This document shows positions 7,504 through 14,798 of a stretch of 37,798 nucleotides of DNA, in pieces (the stretch's first letter is position 1; each line of letters opens with the position of its first letter). Below the pieces are notes generated by a model. The model was not told where the DNA came from, ran no database searches, and saw nothing but the letters and a program-made list of their open reading frames with translations. Source of the DNA: Streptomyces canus. GTDB taxonomy: Bacteria > Actinomycetota > Actinomycetes > Streptomycetales > Streptomycetaceae. The stretch covers positions 129,697 to 167,494 of the forward strand of contig NZ_KQ948671.1 of assembly GCF_001514145.1 (NCBI RefSeq), given 5' to 3'. Position numbers and translations under genes: made by a program.

Positions 7504-8649
7504 CTAGAGGTTGCCCCGCTTCTCCTGCTCTCGTTCGATGGCCTCGAACAGGGCCTTGAAGTTGCCCTTTCCGAAGCCCATCGAGCCGTGCCGCTCGATG
7601 AGTTCGAAGAACACGGTCGGCTTGTCCTGGACCGGCTTGGTGAAGATCTGCAGCAGATAGCCGTCCTCGTCGCGGTCGGCGAGGATCTTCAACTCCCTGA
7701 GCGTGTCGACCGGTACCCGGGTGTCGCCGACCCACTCGCCGAGGGTGTCGTAGTAGGAGTCGGGGGTGTCGAGGAACTGGACTCCCGCCGCGCGCATGGT
7801 CCTCACGGTCTGCACGATGTCGTTGGTGTTCAGCGCGATGTGCTGGACGCCCGCGCCGCCGTAGAACTCCAGGTACTCGTCGATCTGGGACTTCTTCTTG
7901 GCGATGGCGGGCTCGTTGATCGGGAACTTCACCTTGAGCGTGCCGTCGGCCACGACCTTCGACATCAGCGCGCTGTACTCGGTGGCGATGTCGTCGCCCA
8001 CGAACTCCTTCATGTTCGTGAAGCCCATGACCTTGTTGTAGAAGCCGACCCAGTCGTTCATCCGGCCGAGCTCGACGTTGCCGACGCAGTGGTCGACGGC
8101 CTGGAAGGTGCGGTGGGCGGGGGGTTCGACGATCGGGGCGGACGCGGTGTAGCCCGGGAGGTAGGGGCCGTCGTAGCCCGTGCGCTCGACCAGGGTGTGG
8201 CGGGTCTCGCCGTAGGTGGCGATCGCGGCGAGGACGACCGTGCCGTGCTCGTCCTTCAGCTCGTACGGCTCGGCCACCGAGCGGGCGCCGTGCTCGAGGG
8301 CGTAGGCGTAGGCGCGGCGGGCGTCCGGGACCTCGATGGCGAGGTCGATCACGCCATCGCCGTGCTCGGCCACGTGCTGGGCGAGGAAGTGGCCCCAGGG
8401 CGTGGCGGGCTTGATGACCGAGGTGAACACGAAACGGGCGGAGCCGTTCTCCAGCACGTACGAGGCGGTCTCGCGGCTGCCGTTCTCCGGCCCGGAGTAG
8501 GCCACGAGCCGCATGCCGAAGGCGGTCGAGTAGTAGTGCGCGGCCTGCTTGGCGTTGCCGACGGCGAAGACGACCGCGTCCATTCCCTTGACCGGGAAGG
8601 GGTCGGCCTGCCGGGCGGTGTCGGGAGTGTGGTGTGTGGTCTGCGTCAT
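7504..8649 (-). CDS. hppD: 4-hydroxyphenylpyruvate dioxygenase (381 aa)
   Basis: A non-haem Fe(II) enzyme that converts 4-hydroxyphenylpyruvate to homogentisate in tyrosine degradation. It also feeds homogentisate-derived pigment and tocopherol-like quinones where those pathways exist. Two vicinal-oxygen-chelate domains are visible. The three iron ligands fall exactly where the Streptomyces enzyme has them when counted from the ATG at 8649: His187 (AVDHCVGN), His270 (VQHIALN) and Glu349 (FFELIER). The C-terminal gate region GFGKGNFKALFEAIEREQ is intact. This agreement decides the start; a longer in-frame reading adds 17 residues before the family N-terminus. An AsnC/Lrp gene diverges upstream and is the likely regulator. 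The split nitrile hydratase genes follow after 38 bases. Confidence 0.97.
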   Translation of the reverse strand: MTQTTHHTPDTARQADPFPVKGMDAVVFAVGNAKQAAHYYSTAFGMRLVAYSGPENGSRETASYVLENGSARFVFTSVIKPATPWGHFLAQHVAEHGDGVIDLAIEVPDARRAYAYALEHGARSVAEPYELKDEHGTVVLAAIATYGETRHTLVERTGYDGPYLPGYTASAPIVEPPAHRTFQAVDHCVGNVELGRMNDWVGFYNKVMGFTNMKEFVGDDIATEYSALMSKVVADGTLKVKFPINEPAIAKKKSQIDEYLEFYGGAGVQHIALNTNDIVQTVRTMRAAGVQFLDTPDSYYDTLGEWVGDTRVPVDTLRELKILADRDEDGYLLQIFTKPVQDKPTVFFELIERHGSMGFGKGNFKALFEAIEREQEKRGNL

Positions 8650-8775
8650 GCCCGAAGCCTGGCCCCGGTCTGCAAGGTGCGCAATAGTTTGTGTATTCAC
8701 TGGGCAATCTGTTCAGCGATACGGCCGTGTGGGCGGCCTTTCTGTACAGGATGACCACTGGTCCGGGAGGCCGGC
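8650..8775. promoter_or_regulatory. Divergent hppD / AsnC-regulator promoter region
   Basis: A 126-base spacer between diverging genes contains an AT-rich island at ~8681-8725, unusual in this DNA. Within it, 8683-8697 is a 15-base element with AATA and TATT arms separated by 7, the size and symmetry of an Lrp/AsnC-type half-site. GCAAT occurs at 8681 and again at 8704, 23 bases apart. I infer that the AsnC-family protein binds here and controls both genes. No confident -35/-10 pair was assigned. Confidence 0.45.
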
Positions 8776-9255
8776 GTGGGGATCGACGAGCTGGACGGGC
8801 GGATCATCGTGCTCCTCGCGCGCGAACCGCGGATCGGGGTGCTGGAGATGTCCCGGCGGCTGGGAGTGGCCCGGGGGACCGTGCAGGCGCGGCTCGACCG
8901 GCTTCAGTCGAACGGAGTCATCCGGGGATTCGGCCCGCAGGTCGATCCGGCGGCGCTCGGCTACCCGGTGACCGCGTTCGCCACGCTCCAGATCCGGCAG
9001 GGGCAAGGGGCCGACGTACGGGCGCACTTGGCGACCGTGCCGGAGGTCCTGGAGCTGCACACCACCACCGGCAGCGGGGACATGCTGTGCCGCCTGGTGG
9101 CCCGGTCCAACGCCGATCTCCAACGTGTGATCGACCGGGTTGTCGGTTTCGATGGGATCGTCCGGGCCGCCACCGCGATCGTCATGGAGAACCCCGTTCC
9201 GCTGCGGATCATCCCGCTGGTGGAACAGGCGGCGGAGGACTCGGCGAGGACCTGA
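8776..9255 (+). CDS. AsnC/Lrp-family transcriptional regulator (159 aa)
   Basis: The N-terminal winged helix-turn-helix is plain (IDELDGRIIVLLAREPRIGV, then MSRRLGVARGTVQARLDRL, then NGVIRGFGPQVD). A RAM effector-binding domain follows (TAFATLQIRQGQ, TTTGSGDMLCRLVARSNADLQ). The length is normal for the family, whose members bind amino acids or related acids and form octamers on DNA. The GTG start has GGGAGG 7 bases upstream. It is transcribed away from hppD, so regulation of tyrosine catabolism is the likely role; an aromatic amino or keto acid as effector is inference only. Confidence 0.92.
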   Translation: MGIDELDGRIIVLLAREPRIGVLEMSRRLGVARGTVQARLDRLQSNGVIRGFGPQVDPAALGYPVTAFATLQIRQGQGADVRAHLATVPEVLELHTTTGSGDMLCRLVARSNADLQRVIDRVVGFDGIVRAATAIVMENPVPLRIIPLVEQAAEDSART

Positions 9256-9277
9256 CCGCGACCGTGGGGTGAGCCGT

Positions 9278-9925
9278 GTGAGCTTCTGGGAGTACCTCGG
9301 CAACCGCCACCAGCAGCTGCTCACGGACGCCTACCAGCACGCGAGCGTCGTCTTCCAGTGCATGGTCGTGGCGACGGTGATCGGGGTGCTGATCGGGGTC
9401 GTGACCTATCGGAGCGGGTGGGGAGTCAAACTCGCCACCATGGCCACCTCGACGCTTCTGACCATCCCCTCGCTCGCCATGATCGGTCTGCTCGTCCCGG
9501 CCGTGGGGCTCGGCGTACCGCCCACGGTGATCGCTCTGACGCTGTACGGGCTGCTGCCCGTCGTGCGCAACGCGATCGTCGGGCTGCGCGGGGTCGATCC
9601 CTCGCTGGTGGACGCGGCCAGGGGCATCGGGATGTCCCGGGTGATGCGGCTGGTACGGGTCGAGCTGCCGCTCGCCTGGCCGCCGGTCCTGACCGGGATC
9701 CGGGTCTCGACCCAGATGCTGATGGGCATCGCCGCGATCGCCGCCTACGCCTCCGGACCCGGCCTCGGCAACGAGATCTTCCGCGGCATCGCCTCCCTGG
9801 GCAGCAGGAACGCGCTCAACCAGGTGCTCGCCGGCACGCTCGGGATCATCGTCCTGGCCCTCCTGTTCGATGGCGCGTACGTCCTCATCGGACGGCTGAC
9901 CATTCCGAGGGGGATCCGTGCCTGA
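9278..9925 (+). CDS. Glycine betaine/choline ABC transporter permease, OpuCB type (215 aa)
   Basis: A small BPD-transport inner-membrane protein with about five membrane segments. The EAA loop is clear: VDPSLVDAARGIGMSRVMRLVRVELPLA, shown by positions ~109-136. Permeases of this type move glycine betaine, carnitine or choline for osmoprotection. Two GTG codons are possible starts: 9278 has GGGGTGAG a few bases upstream and gives the family N-terminus FWEYL; 9269 adds three residues. It overlaps the ATPase gene by 8 bases and begins 22 bases after the AsnC gene. Confidence 0.88.
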   Translation: MSFWEYLGNRHQQLLTDAYQHASVVFQCMVVATVIGVLIGVVTYRSGWGVKLATMATSTLLTIPSLAMIGLLVPAVGLGVPPTVIALTLYGLLPVVRNAIVGLRGVDPSLVDAARGIGMSRVMRLVRVELPLAWPPVLTGIRVSTQMLMGIAAIAAYASGPGLGNEIFRGIASLGSRNALNQVLAGTLGIIVLALLFDGAYVLIGRLTIPRGIRA

Positions 9926-11141
9926 GAGGTCCGGCGCATCGGGTGCGTCCATCGAGCTGGAGAACCTGGCCAAGAGGTATCCCGGCACTCCGCGGCCCGC
10001 CGTCGACAACGTGACCATGGAGATCAAGGCGGGCGAGCTCGTCGTCCTCGTCGGGCCGTCCGGATGCGGCAAGTCGACGACACTCAAGATGATCAACAGG
10101 TTGATCGAGCCCACCGGTGGGCGGATCCGGATCAACGGTGAGGATGTGACCGGCATCGATCCGGTCACGCTGCGCCGCAAGGTGGGCTATGCGATCCAGT
10201 CGGCCGGTCTCTTCCCGCACATGACGGTCGCGCAGAACATCGCGCTCGTGCCGAAGATGATCGGCTGGGGGAAGGGCCGGATCAAGGACCGCGTGGAGGA
10301 GCTGCTCGACCTCGTCGGGCTCGACCCCGGGGAGTTCCACGGCCGCTATCCACGCGGGCTCTCCGGTGGCCAGCAGCGGCGGGTGGGGCTGGCGAGGGCG
10401 TTGGCGGCCGATCCCCCCGTCCTGCTGATGGACGAGCCGTTCGGTGCGGTCGACCCGATCACCCGCGACCATCTCCAGGACGAGCTGATCAGGCTCCAGC
10501 ACGAGCTGCACAAGACGATCGTCTTCGTCACCCAGGACGTCGACGAGGCGATCAAGCTCGGTGACCGGATCGCCGTTCTGCGCGAACGGTCCCCCATCGC
10601 CCAGTTCGACACCCCCGAGGCCATCCTGACCAACCCGGCGGACGACTACGTGTCCGGTTTCGTCGGGGCCGGGGCGGCGCTGAAACGGCTGAACCTCACC
10701 CGCGTACGGGACGTGAAGATCACCGACTGTCCGACGGTGACCGTCGACGACCCCGTCCAGGAGATCTTCAACAAGCTCCGGGGCAGCGGCACGAACGAGA
10801 TCCTGCTGCTCGACCGGCACGGACGGCCGTACAAGTGGCTGCGGCGCGGCGACATGATGCGCGCCAAGGGGTCGCCGGCCCGGGCCGGGACGCTGGTGAG
10901 CGACACGCTGAGCAGGGACGCGACGCTGCGGGACGCGCTGGAGGCCGTGCTGACCGACACGGCGGGACGGGTCGCGGTGACCGGGCGGCGCGGTGAGTAC
11001 ACGGGGGTCGTCGACATGGAGACGCTCATGAGCTCCGTGCAGGACCTTCTGGAGGCCGACCGGCTGGAGGTCATGGAGCACCAGCACGCGCCGGAGGAGA
11101 TCCGGGCCGCCCAGACGCACGCAGAGCAGGAGGGGGCGTGA
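9918..11141 (+). CDS. Glycine betaine/choline ABC transporter ATP-binding protein with CBS domains (407 aa)
   Basis: OpuCA/ProV-type ATPase. The Walker A motif is GPSGCGKST (residues ~46-54), the signature is LSGGQQRR, and the Walker B with D-loop is LLMDEPFGAVDP. The C-terminal ~140 residues hold a pair of CBS-like repeats (VDDPVQEIFNKL ... TLVSDTLSRDATLRDALEAVL ... YTGVVDMETLM). In OpuA and OpuC transporters these sense ionic strength or cyclic-di-AMP. The GTG at 9918 overlaps the upstream permease; the stop overlaps the next permease start as GTGA. Co-translation with two permeases fixes the assignment. The final residues form a charged tail. Confidence 0.93.
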   Translation: MPERSGASGASIELENLAKRYPGTPRPAVDNVTMEIKAGELVVLVGPSGCGKSTTLKMINRLIEPTGGRIRINGEDVTGIDPVTLRRKVGYAIQSAGLFPHMTVAQNIALVPKMIGWGKGRIKDRVEELLDLVGLDPGEFHGRYPRGLSGGQQRRVGLARALAADPPVLLMDEPFGAVDPITRDHLQDELIRLQHELHKTIVFVTQDVDEAIKLGDRIAVLRERSPIAQFDTPEAILTNPADDYVSGFVGAGAALKRLNLTRVRDVKITDCPTVTVDDPVQEIFNKLRGSGTNEILLLDRHGRPYKWLRRGDMMRAKGSPARAGTLVSDTLSRDATLRDALEAVLTDTAGRVAVTGRRGEYTGVVDMETLMSSVQDLLEADRLEVMEHQHAPEEIRAAQTHAEQEGA

Positions 11142-11980
11142 CGAGCCCCGAGCTGGAGATGCCGGAGGCGGTCGAACCGGAGGAGACCGTGGAACCGGAA
11201 GTGACGGTCGAACCGGAGGAGACCGAGGCCCCTCCCCCGCCGGACCCGCCCACCAGGGGGGTGACCTGGCAGAAGCTGACCTTTCTGCCCGCGTTCCTGA
11301 TCGCCGTCCTGCTCGCGACCTGGCTGTGGTTCGAGCAGGCCGACCTGGACCCGATCTCCGAGGACGCGCTGTCGAACGGGCAGGTGTCCAAGGCCCTGTG
11401 GCAGCAGGTGGAGCTGACGGTGATCTCGACGTTCTTCGTGCTGATCATCGCGATCCCGCTGGGGATCATGCTGACCCGAAGGGCCTTCCAGAAGGCGAGC
11501 CCGGTGGTGATGGCGTTCGCCGACATGGGCCGGGCGACCCCGGTGATCGGTCTGCTGGCCCTGCTCGTGATCTGGCTGGGCGCGGGCATGAAGGCGGCCC
11601 TGATCGGCATGGTCGTCTACGCCGTCCTGCCGGTCCTGTCGAACACGATCGCGGGCCTGAAGCGGAACGACCCGACCCTGCTCGAGGCGGCACGGGGCAT
11701 CGGGATGTCGTCCATGGAGGTGCTGTCACGCGTCGAACTCCCGCTGGCCGTCCCGCTGATCCTCGCGGGCGTCCGCACGGCCCTCGTCCTCAACGTCGGT
11801 ACGGCGACCCTCGCGACCTTCGGCGGGGGCGGCGGCCTTGGCGTCCTGATCACGACCGGCATCACCACCCAGCGGATGCCGGTGCTGATGCTCGGCTCGA
11901 TCCTCACGGTCACGCTGGCCCTGCTGGTCGACTGGCTGGCCTCGTTGGCCGAACTGCTGCTCAGGCCGCGGGGGTTGTGA
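11138..11980 (+). CDS. Glycine betaine/choline ABC transporter permease, OpuCD type (280 aa)
   Basis: The second permease of the importer. The first ~40 residues are an unusual acidic tail made of repeated VEPEET-like units and a Pro-rich stretch; six or so membrane segments follow. The EAA loop is NDPTLLEAARGIGMSSMEVL, near residue 175. The GTG start overlaps the ATPase stop by 4 bases. The usual OpuC cassette also contains a substrate-binding lipoprotein, but none is encoded here: the next gene is an ArsR regulator. The binding protein must lie elsewhere, or another one is shared. Confidence 0.9.
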   Translation: MTSPELEMPEAVEPEETVEPEVTVEPEETEAPPPPDPPTRGVTWQKLTFLPAFLIAVLLATWLWFEQADLDPISEDALSNGQVSKALWQQVELTVISTFFVLIIAIPLGIMLTRRAFQKASPVVMAFADMGRATPVIGLLALLVIWLGAGMKAALIGMVVYAVLPVLSNTIAGLKRNDPTLLEAARGIGMSSMEVLSRVELPLAVPLILAGVRTALVLNVGTATLATFGGGGGLGVLITTGITTQRMPVLMLGSILTVTLALLVDWLASLAELLLRPRGL

Positions 11981-12026
11981 AGCAGGGCGGGCCGTCGCCG
12001 GGACGCGGTCACCAAGGAGACGTGGA

Positions 12027-12072
12027 TACAAAGAACCTGTTGCAAAGAACTCTTTGCAACGCTATCTTTGTA
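12027..12072. promoter_or_regulatory. Nested palindromic operator before an ArsR-type gene
   Basis: Two inverted repeats share one dyad axis (between 12049 and 12050). The inner arms are GTTGCAAAGA (12039-12048) and TCTTTGCAAC (12051-12060), perfect, with a 2-base spacer. The outer arms are TACAAAGA (12027-12034) and TCTTTGTA (12065-12072), also perfect. The four half-sites share the core CAAAGA. The element ends 3 bases before the ATG at 12076, so a bound protein would cover the start site. The obvious ligand is the ArsR-type protein itself. There is no ribosome site between the element and the ATG, which suggests leaderless translation or a start further upstream. Confidence 0.75.
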
Positions 12073-12075
12073 CGC

Positions 12076-12648
12076 ATGCCGGAAGAGCCCAACGTACGGA
12101 AACTCGACGCCCGTTCACTGCGCGGGCTGGCCCATCCCCTGCGGATGCAGCTGCTGGACGCCCTGCGCCACGGCGGTCCCGCCACCGCGTCCCAACTCGC
12201 CGAGAAACTGGGCGAGTCGAGCGGCGCCACCAGCTACCACCTGCGCCAGCTGGCCGCACACGGCTTCGTGGAGGACGCCCCGGAGCGCGGCAAGGGGCGG
12301 GAACGCTGGTGGAAGGCGGTCCACAAGGGGCTGAGCTTCGACGACGCCCTGCTCACCGATAGCGATCCGGCCGTGCGCGGAGCCGCCGACATGTACCTCC
12401 ACGAGGTCGCCACCGCCCAGATCCAGAACCTCTCCAACTGGCTGGGCGAGCGCGCCACCTGGCCCGAGGAGTGGAACCGCGTCTGGGACATGAGCAGCGC
12501 GACGCTACGCCTGACCCCCGAGCTGACCAAAGAACTCATCGAGAAGATGCACGCCCTGGTCGACACCTACCGCGACCGGCCCACCACCGGAGACAACGCG
12601 GCCCAGGTACGCATCCACACGCACGCCTTCCCGATCACCACGGACTGA
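12076..12648 (+). CDS. ArsR-type helix-turn-helix regulator (190 aa)
   Basis: The N-terminal half is a winged helix: RSLRGLAHPLRMQLLDALRH, then TASQLAEKLGESSGATSYHL, RQLAAHGFVEDAP and the wing ERGKGRERWWKAV. The C-terminal ~100 residues are helical and resemble the dimerisation part of PadR/ArsR-like proteins of ~190 aa. No metal-binding Cys cluster is seen, so a metal sensor role is unlikely. The ATG at 12076 lacks a Shine-Dalgarno. An in-frame GTG at 12022, just after AAGGAG, would add 18 residues read from inside the palindrome; spacing there is only 2 bases, so I prefer the ATG. Probably autoregulated through the nested palindrome. The following 65-aa gene is likely co-transcribed. Confidence 0.85.
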   Translation: MPEEPNVRKLDARSLRGLAHPLRMQLLDALRHGGPATASQLAEKLGESSGATSYHLRQLAAHGFVEDAPERGKGRERWWKAVHKGLSFDDALLTDSDPAVRGAADMYLHEVATAQIQNLSNWLGERATWPEEWNRVWDMSSATLRLTPELTKELIEKMHALVDTYRDRPTTGDNAAQVRIHTHAFPITTD

Positions 12649-12660
12649 AAGGGCTTCGCC

Positions 12661-12858
12661 ATGCACCCCGAGACCCACCTCGCCCTGCACCACCTCCACG
12701 CCGCCGACCTCCGCGCCGCCGACCTCCGTGCCGAGGCCGACGCGCACCGCCTCGCCGTCCAGGCCAAGCGGCCGTACGCCATCAGGACCCGGCTCGGCTG
12801 GACCCTGGTGGAGGTCGGCCTCCGGCTGGCCTCTCCCGGGCCGGCTCTCGCGCACTAG
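12661..12858 (+). CDS. Small His/Ala/Leu-rich protein, unknown function (65 aa)
   Basis: A short open frame starting 12 bases after the ArsR-type stop. It contains HLALHHLHAADLRAADLRAE, including a tandem AADLRAADLRA unit that should form an amphipathic helix; a basic stretch and a hydrophobic C-terminus follow (GWTLVEVGLRLASP). It is unrecognised. Position and spacing suggest co-expression with the regulator. Its stop TAG shares the palindromic CTAG at 12855-12858 with the convergent Lon-like gene. Confidence 0.55.
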   Translation: MHPETHLALHHLHAADLRAADLRAEADAHRLAVQAKRPYAIRTRLGWTLVEVGLRLASPGPALAH

Positions 12859-13646
12859 CAGGCAGGGACGGACCCCTTACCCGACTCCAGTGCGGTCAGC
12901 GCACTCACCGCCCCCTTCAGGGACGTCACCGGGATCAGCCGCAGCCCCTTCGGCAGCTCCGCCTTCGCGTCGGAGCACTCCTCCTCGGGGACCAGGAACA
13001 CCGTCGCCCCGTCCCGCTTCGCGGCCTGCGTCTTCAGTGCCACTCCGCCCACCGCGCCGACCGTCCCGTCCGCGTCGATCGTCCCCGTCCCGGCGATGGT
13101 GCGGCCGCCCGTGAGGTCGCCCCCGGCGCCGTCACCGTTCAGCTTGTCGATGATCCCCAGGGTGAACAGCAGCCCCGCGCTCGGCCCGCCCACGTCCGCG
13201 AGCTTCAGCGTGACCTTGACCTTGTCGTCCCCGAGCTTGAGGTAGTTCAGGGCCGCCTCGGTCGCCGCGTCCTGGGACTCCTTCATCTGCGCGGTGTTGT
13301 GCTTCTCGATCTCCTTGACGCTCTGCCCGCTCGGGTAGACCGCGTCGTGGGGCATGACCGCCCGGTCGGTGCTGAACCAGCTGTCGAAGACGTCACCGAG
13401 CGAGACATGGGTGTCGGGCCCGGTCGCCTCGATGGTCGTCATCCGCAGCTGCCCGCTCGTCGCACGCGTCTTCGCCCCGGAGATCGTGATCACCTCCGCG
13501 CCCTTGTTCTCGCCGAGCACGTTCGCCGTCATCCCGGGCTGCGCCAGCGCGAACGGCAGCGGCGCGAAGAGGGCCATGGCGACCAGTGCCACGACGGGCA
13601 GGGCACAGACGGCGACGGCCTGGGGGCGCGTGAGGCGAGAGAGCAC
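12855..13646 (-). CDS. Membrane-anchored Lon-domain (S16) protease-like protein (263 aa)
   Basis: An N-terminal hydrophobic segment (AVAVCALPVVALVAMALFA) acts as signal anchor. The C-terminal half is a Lon proteolytic domain, with the catalytic Ser in DVGGPSAGLLFTLGIID (about residue 155) and the partner Lys in VGAVGGVALKTQAAKRDGA (about residue 208), both present. The region DADGTVGAVGG is also typical. Related YlbL-type proteins carry a PDZ domain before the Lon domain; here that space holds an unrecognised ~100-residue segment (SGQLRMTTIEAT, DSWFSTDRAVMP). The protein lacks the ATPase of true Lon, so any proteolysis would be ATP-independent and outside the cytoplasm. The GTG at 13646 is the only reasonable start. 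Confidence 0.82.
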   Translation of the reverse strand: MLSRLTRPQAVAVCALPVVALVAMALFAPLPFALAQPGMTANVLGENKGAEVITISGAKTRATSGQLRMTTIEATGPDTHVSLGDVFDSWFSTDRAVMPHDAVYPSGQSVKEIEKHNTAQMKESQDAATEAALNYLKLGDDKVKVTLKLADVGGPSAGLLFTLGIIDKLNGDGAGGDLTGGRTIAGTGTIDADGTVGAVGGVALKTQAAKRDGATVFLVPEEECSDAKAELPKGLRLIPVTSLKGAVSALTALESGKGSVPAC

Positions 13647-13688
13647 GGGATCAATCTAACGCGGGGGTCACTTCCGGCCACGAGCCGG

Positions 13689-14798
13689 TCAGCCCCCGTA
13701 CAGGTCCCGCCTCGCGCGCGTGAAGCGCCGTAGGACGTCCGGCAGCGGTTCGACGCCGATGCCGGGCGTCCGCGGCACCGGCAGGTGGCCGTCCACCAGG
13801 ACGAACGGCTCGGTGATGTCCTCCGCGAAGTAGCGGGCGGAGGCAGAGGTGTCGCCGGGGAGCGTGAAGCCGGGCAGGGCGGCCAGGGCGAGGTTCGGGG
13901 CGCGGCCGATTCCCGTCTCCAGCATGCCGCCGCACCACACCGGCACGCCGTGCGCGCGGGCCACGTCGTGGATGCGGCGTGCCTCCAGATAGCCGCCCAC
14001 GCGCGCGGGCTTGATGTTCACGACCCGGCACGCGTCCATCGCGATGGCGGCGGCGGTGTCCCGGGCGTTGTGCAGGGACTCGTCGAGGCAGACGGGGGTG
14101 GCGATACGGCTCTGGAGGCGCGCGTGACCGTACAGGTTGTTCTCGTCCAAAGGCTCCTCGATCAGCAGCAGCCCGAACTCGTCGAGCCGCCGCAGGTGTT
14201 CCGCGTCCGCGAGGGTGTACGCCGTGTTGGCGTCGACCTGGAGGGGCAGTGCGGCGCCGAAGCGCTCGCGCACGGCCCGTACCGGCTCGACGTCCCAGCC
14301 CGGTTCGATCTTCAGCTTGATCCGGACGTACCCCTCGGCGAGATACCGCTCGACATCGTCCAGCAGTTCCGGCACGGAGTCCTTGATCCCCACCGACACC
14401 CCCGCGGGCACCCGCTCGCGCACCGCGCCGAGATACACCGCCAGCGGCATGCCGTACGAGCGCAGCTCCGCGTCGAGGACGGCCGTCTCCAGGGCCGCCT
14501 TCGCCAGTTCGTGCCCCTTGATCCCGCTGACGGCGGGCCCGACCAGCGCTGCCGTGAGCGTGGGCAGTGTTGCCACCCTCGGCACCAGGAAGTCCCGCAG
14601 CACGAGCTCCGCGCCCGCCACGAACTCCGAGCAGTACCGCGGCTGCGGGTCGGCGGCGAACTCCGACCAGCCCTCGGCGGTGTCCGTGACGACGTGCAGC
14701 AGGAAGGTGTCCTTCGTCGTCATCGTGCCGAAAGAGGTGCGGAAGGGGCTGACGAGCGGGATCGCCACATGGACGACCTCGACGCGTTCGAGTTTCAT
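13689..14798 (-). CDS. N-acyl(succinyl)amino acid racemase / OSBS-like enolase-superfamily enzyme (369 aa)
   Basis: The muconate-lactonising subgroup signature is complete: the KxK pair Lys161/Lys163 (RIKLKIEPG), metal ligands Asp189 (QVDANTAY), Glu214 (LLIEEPLD) and Asp239 (CLDESL), and second-face Lys263 (NIKPARVGG). The GMLETGIGR loop follows. Counting from the ATG at 14798 gives the numbering known for the Amycolatopsis N-acylamino acid racemase, which supports this start. These enzymes epimerise N-succinyl or N-acyl amino acids; many also have o-succinylbenzoate synthase activity. Streptomyces make menaquinone by the futalosine route, so an OSBS role is unlikely. The gene overlaps the upstream GNAT gene as ATGA. 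Confidence 0.9.
   Translation of the reverse strand: MKLERVEVVHVAIPLVSPFRTSFGTMTTKDTFLLHVVTDTAEGWSEFAADPQPRYCSEFVAGAELVLRDFLVPRVATLPTLTAALVGPAVSGIKGHELAKAALETAVLDAELRSYGMPLAVYLGAVRERVPAGVSVGIKDSVPELLDDVERYLAEGYVRIKLKIEPGWDVEPVRAVRERFGAALPLQVDANTAYTLADAEHLRRLDEFGLLLIEEPLDENNLYGHARLQSRIATPVCLDESLHNARDTAAAIAMDACRVVNIKPARVGGYLEARRIHDVARAHGVPVWCGGMLETGIGRAPNLALAALPGFTLPGDTSASARYFAEDITEPFVLVDGHLPVPRTPGIGVEPLPDVLRRFTRARRDLYGG

Noticed and set aside
12022..12075. N-terminal extension of the ArsR-type protein from the GTG at 12022
   Set aside because: It would translate through a perfect operator-like palindrome, and the AAGGAG spacing is only 2 bases; kept as an alternative only.
13689..14798. Assignment as o-succinylbenzoate synthase (MenC) of menaquinone synthesis
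   Set aside because: Streptomyces use the futalosine pathway, and the gene is coupled to a GNAT acyltransferase, fitting an N-acylamino acid racemase better.
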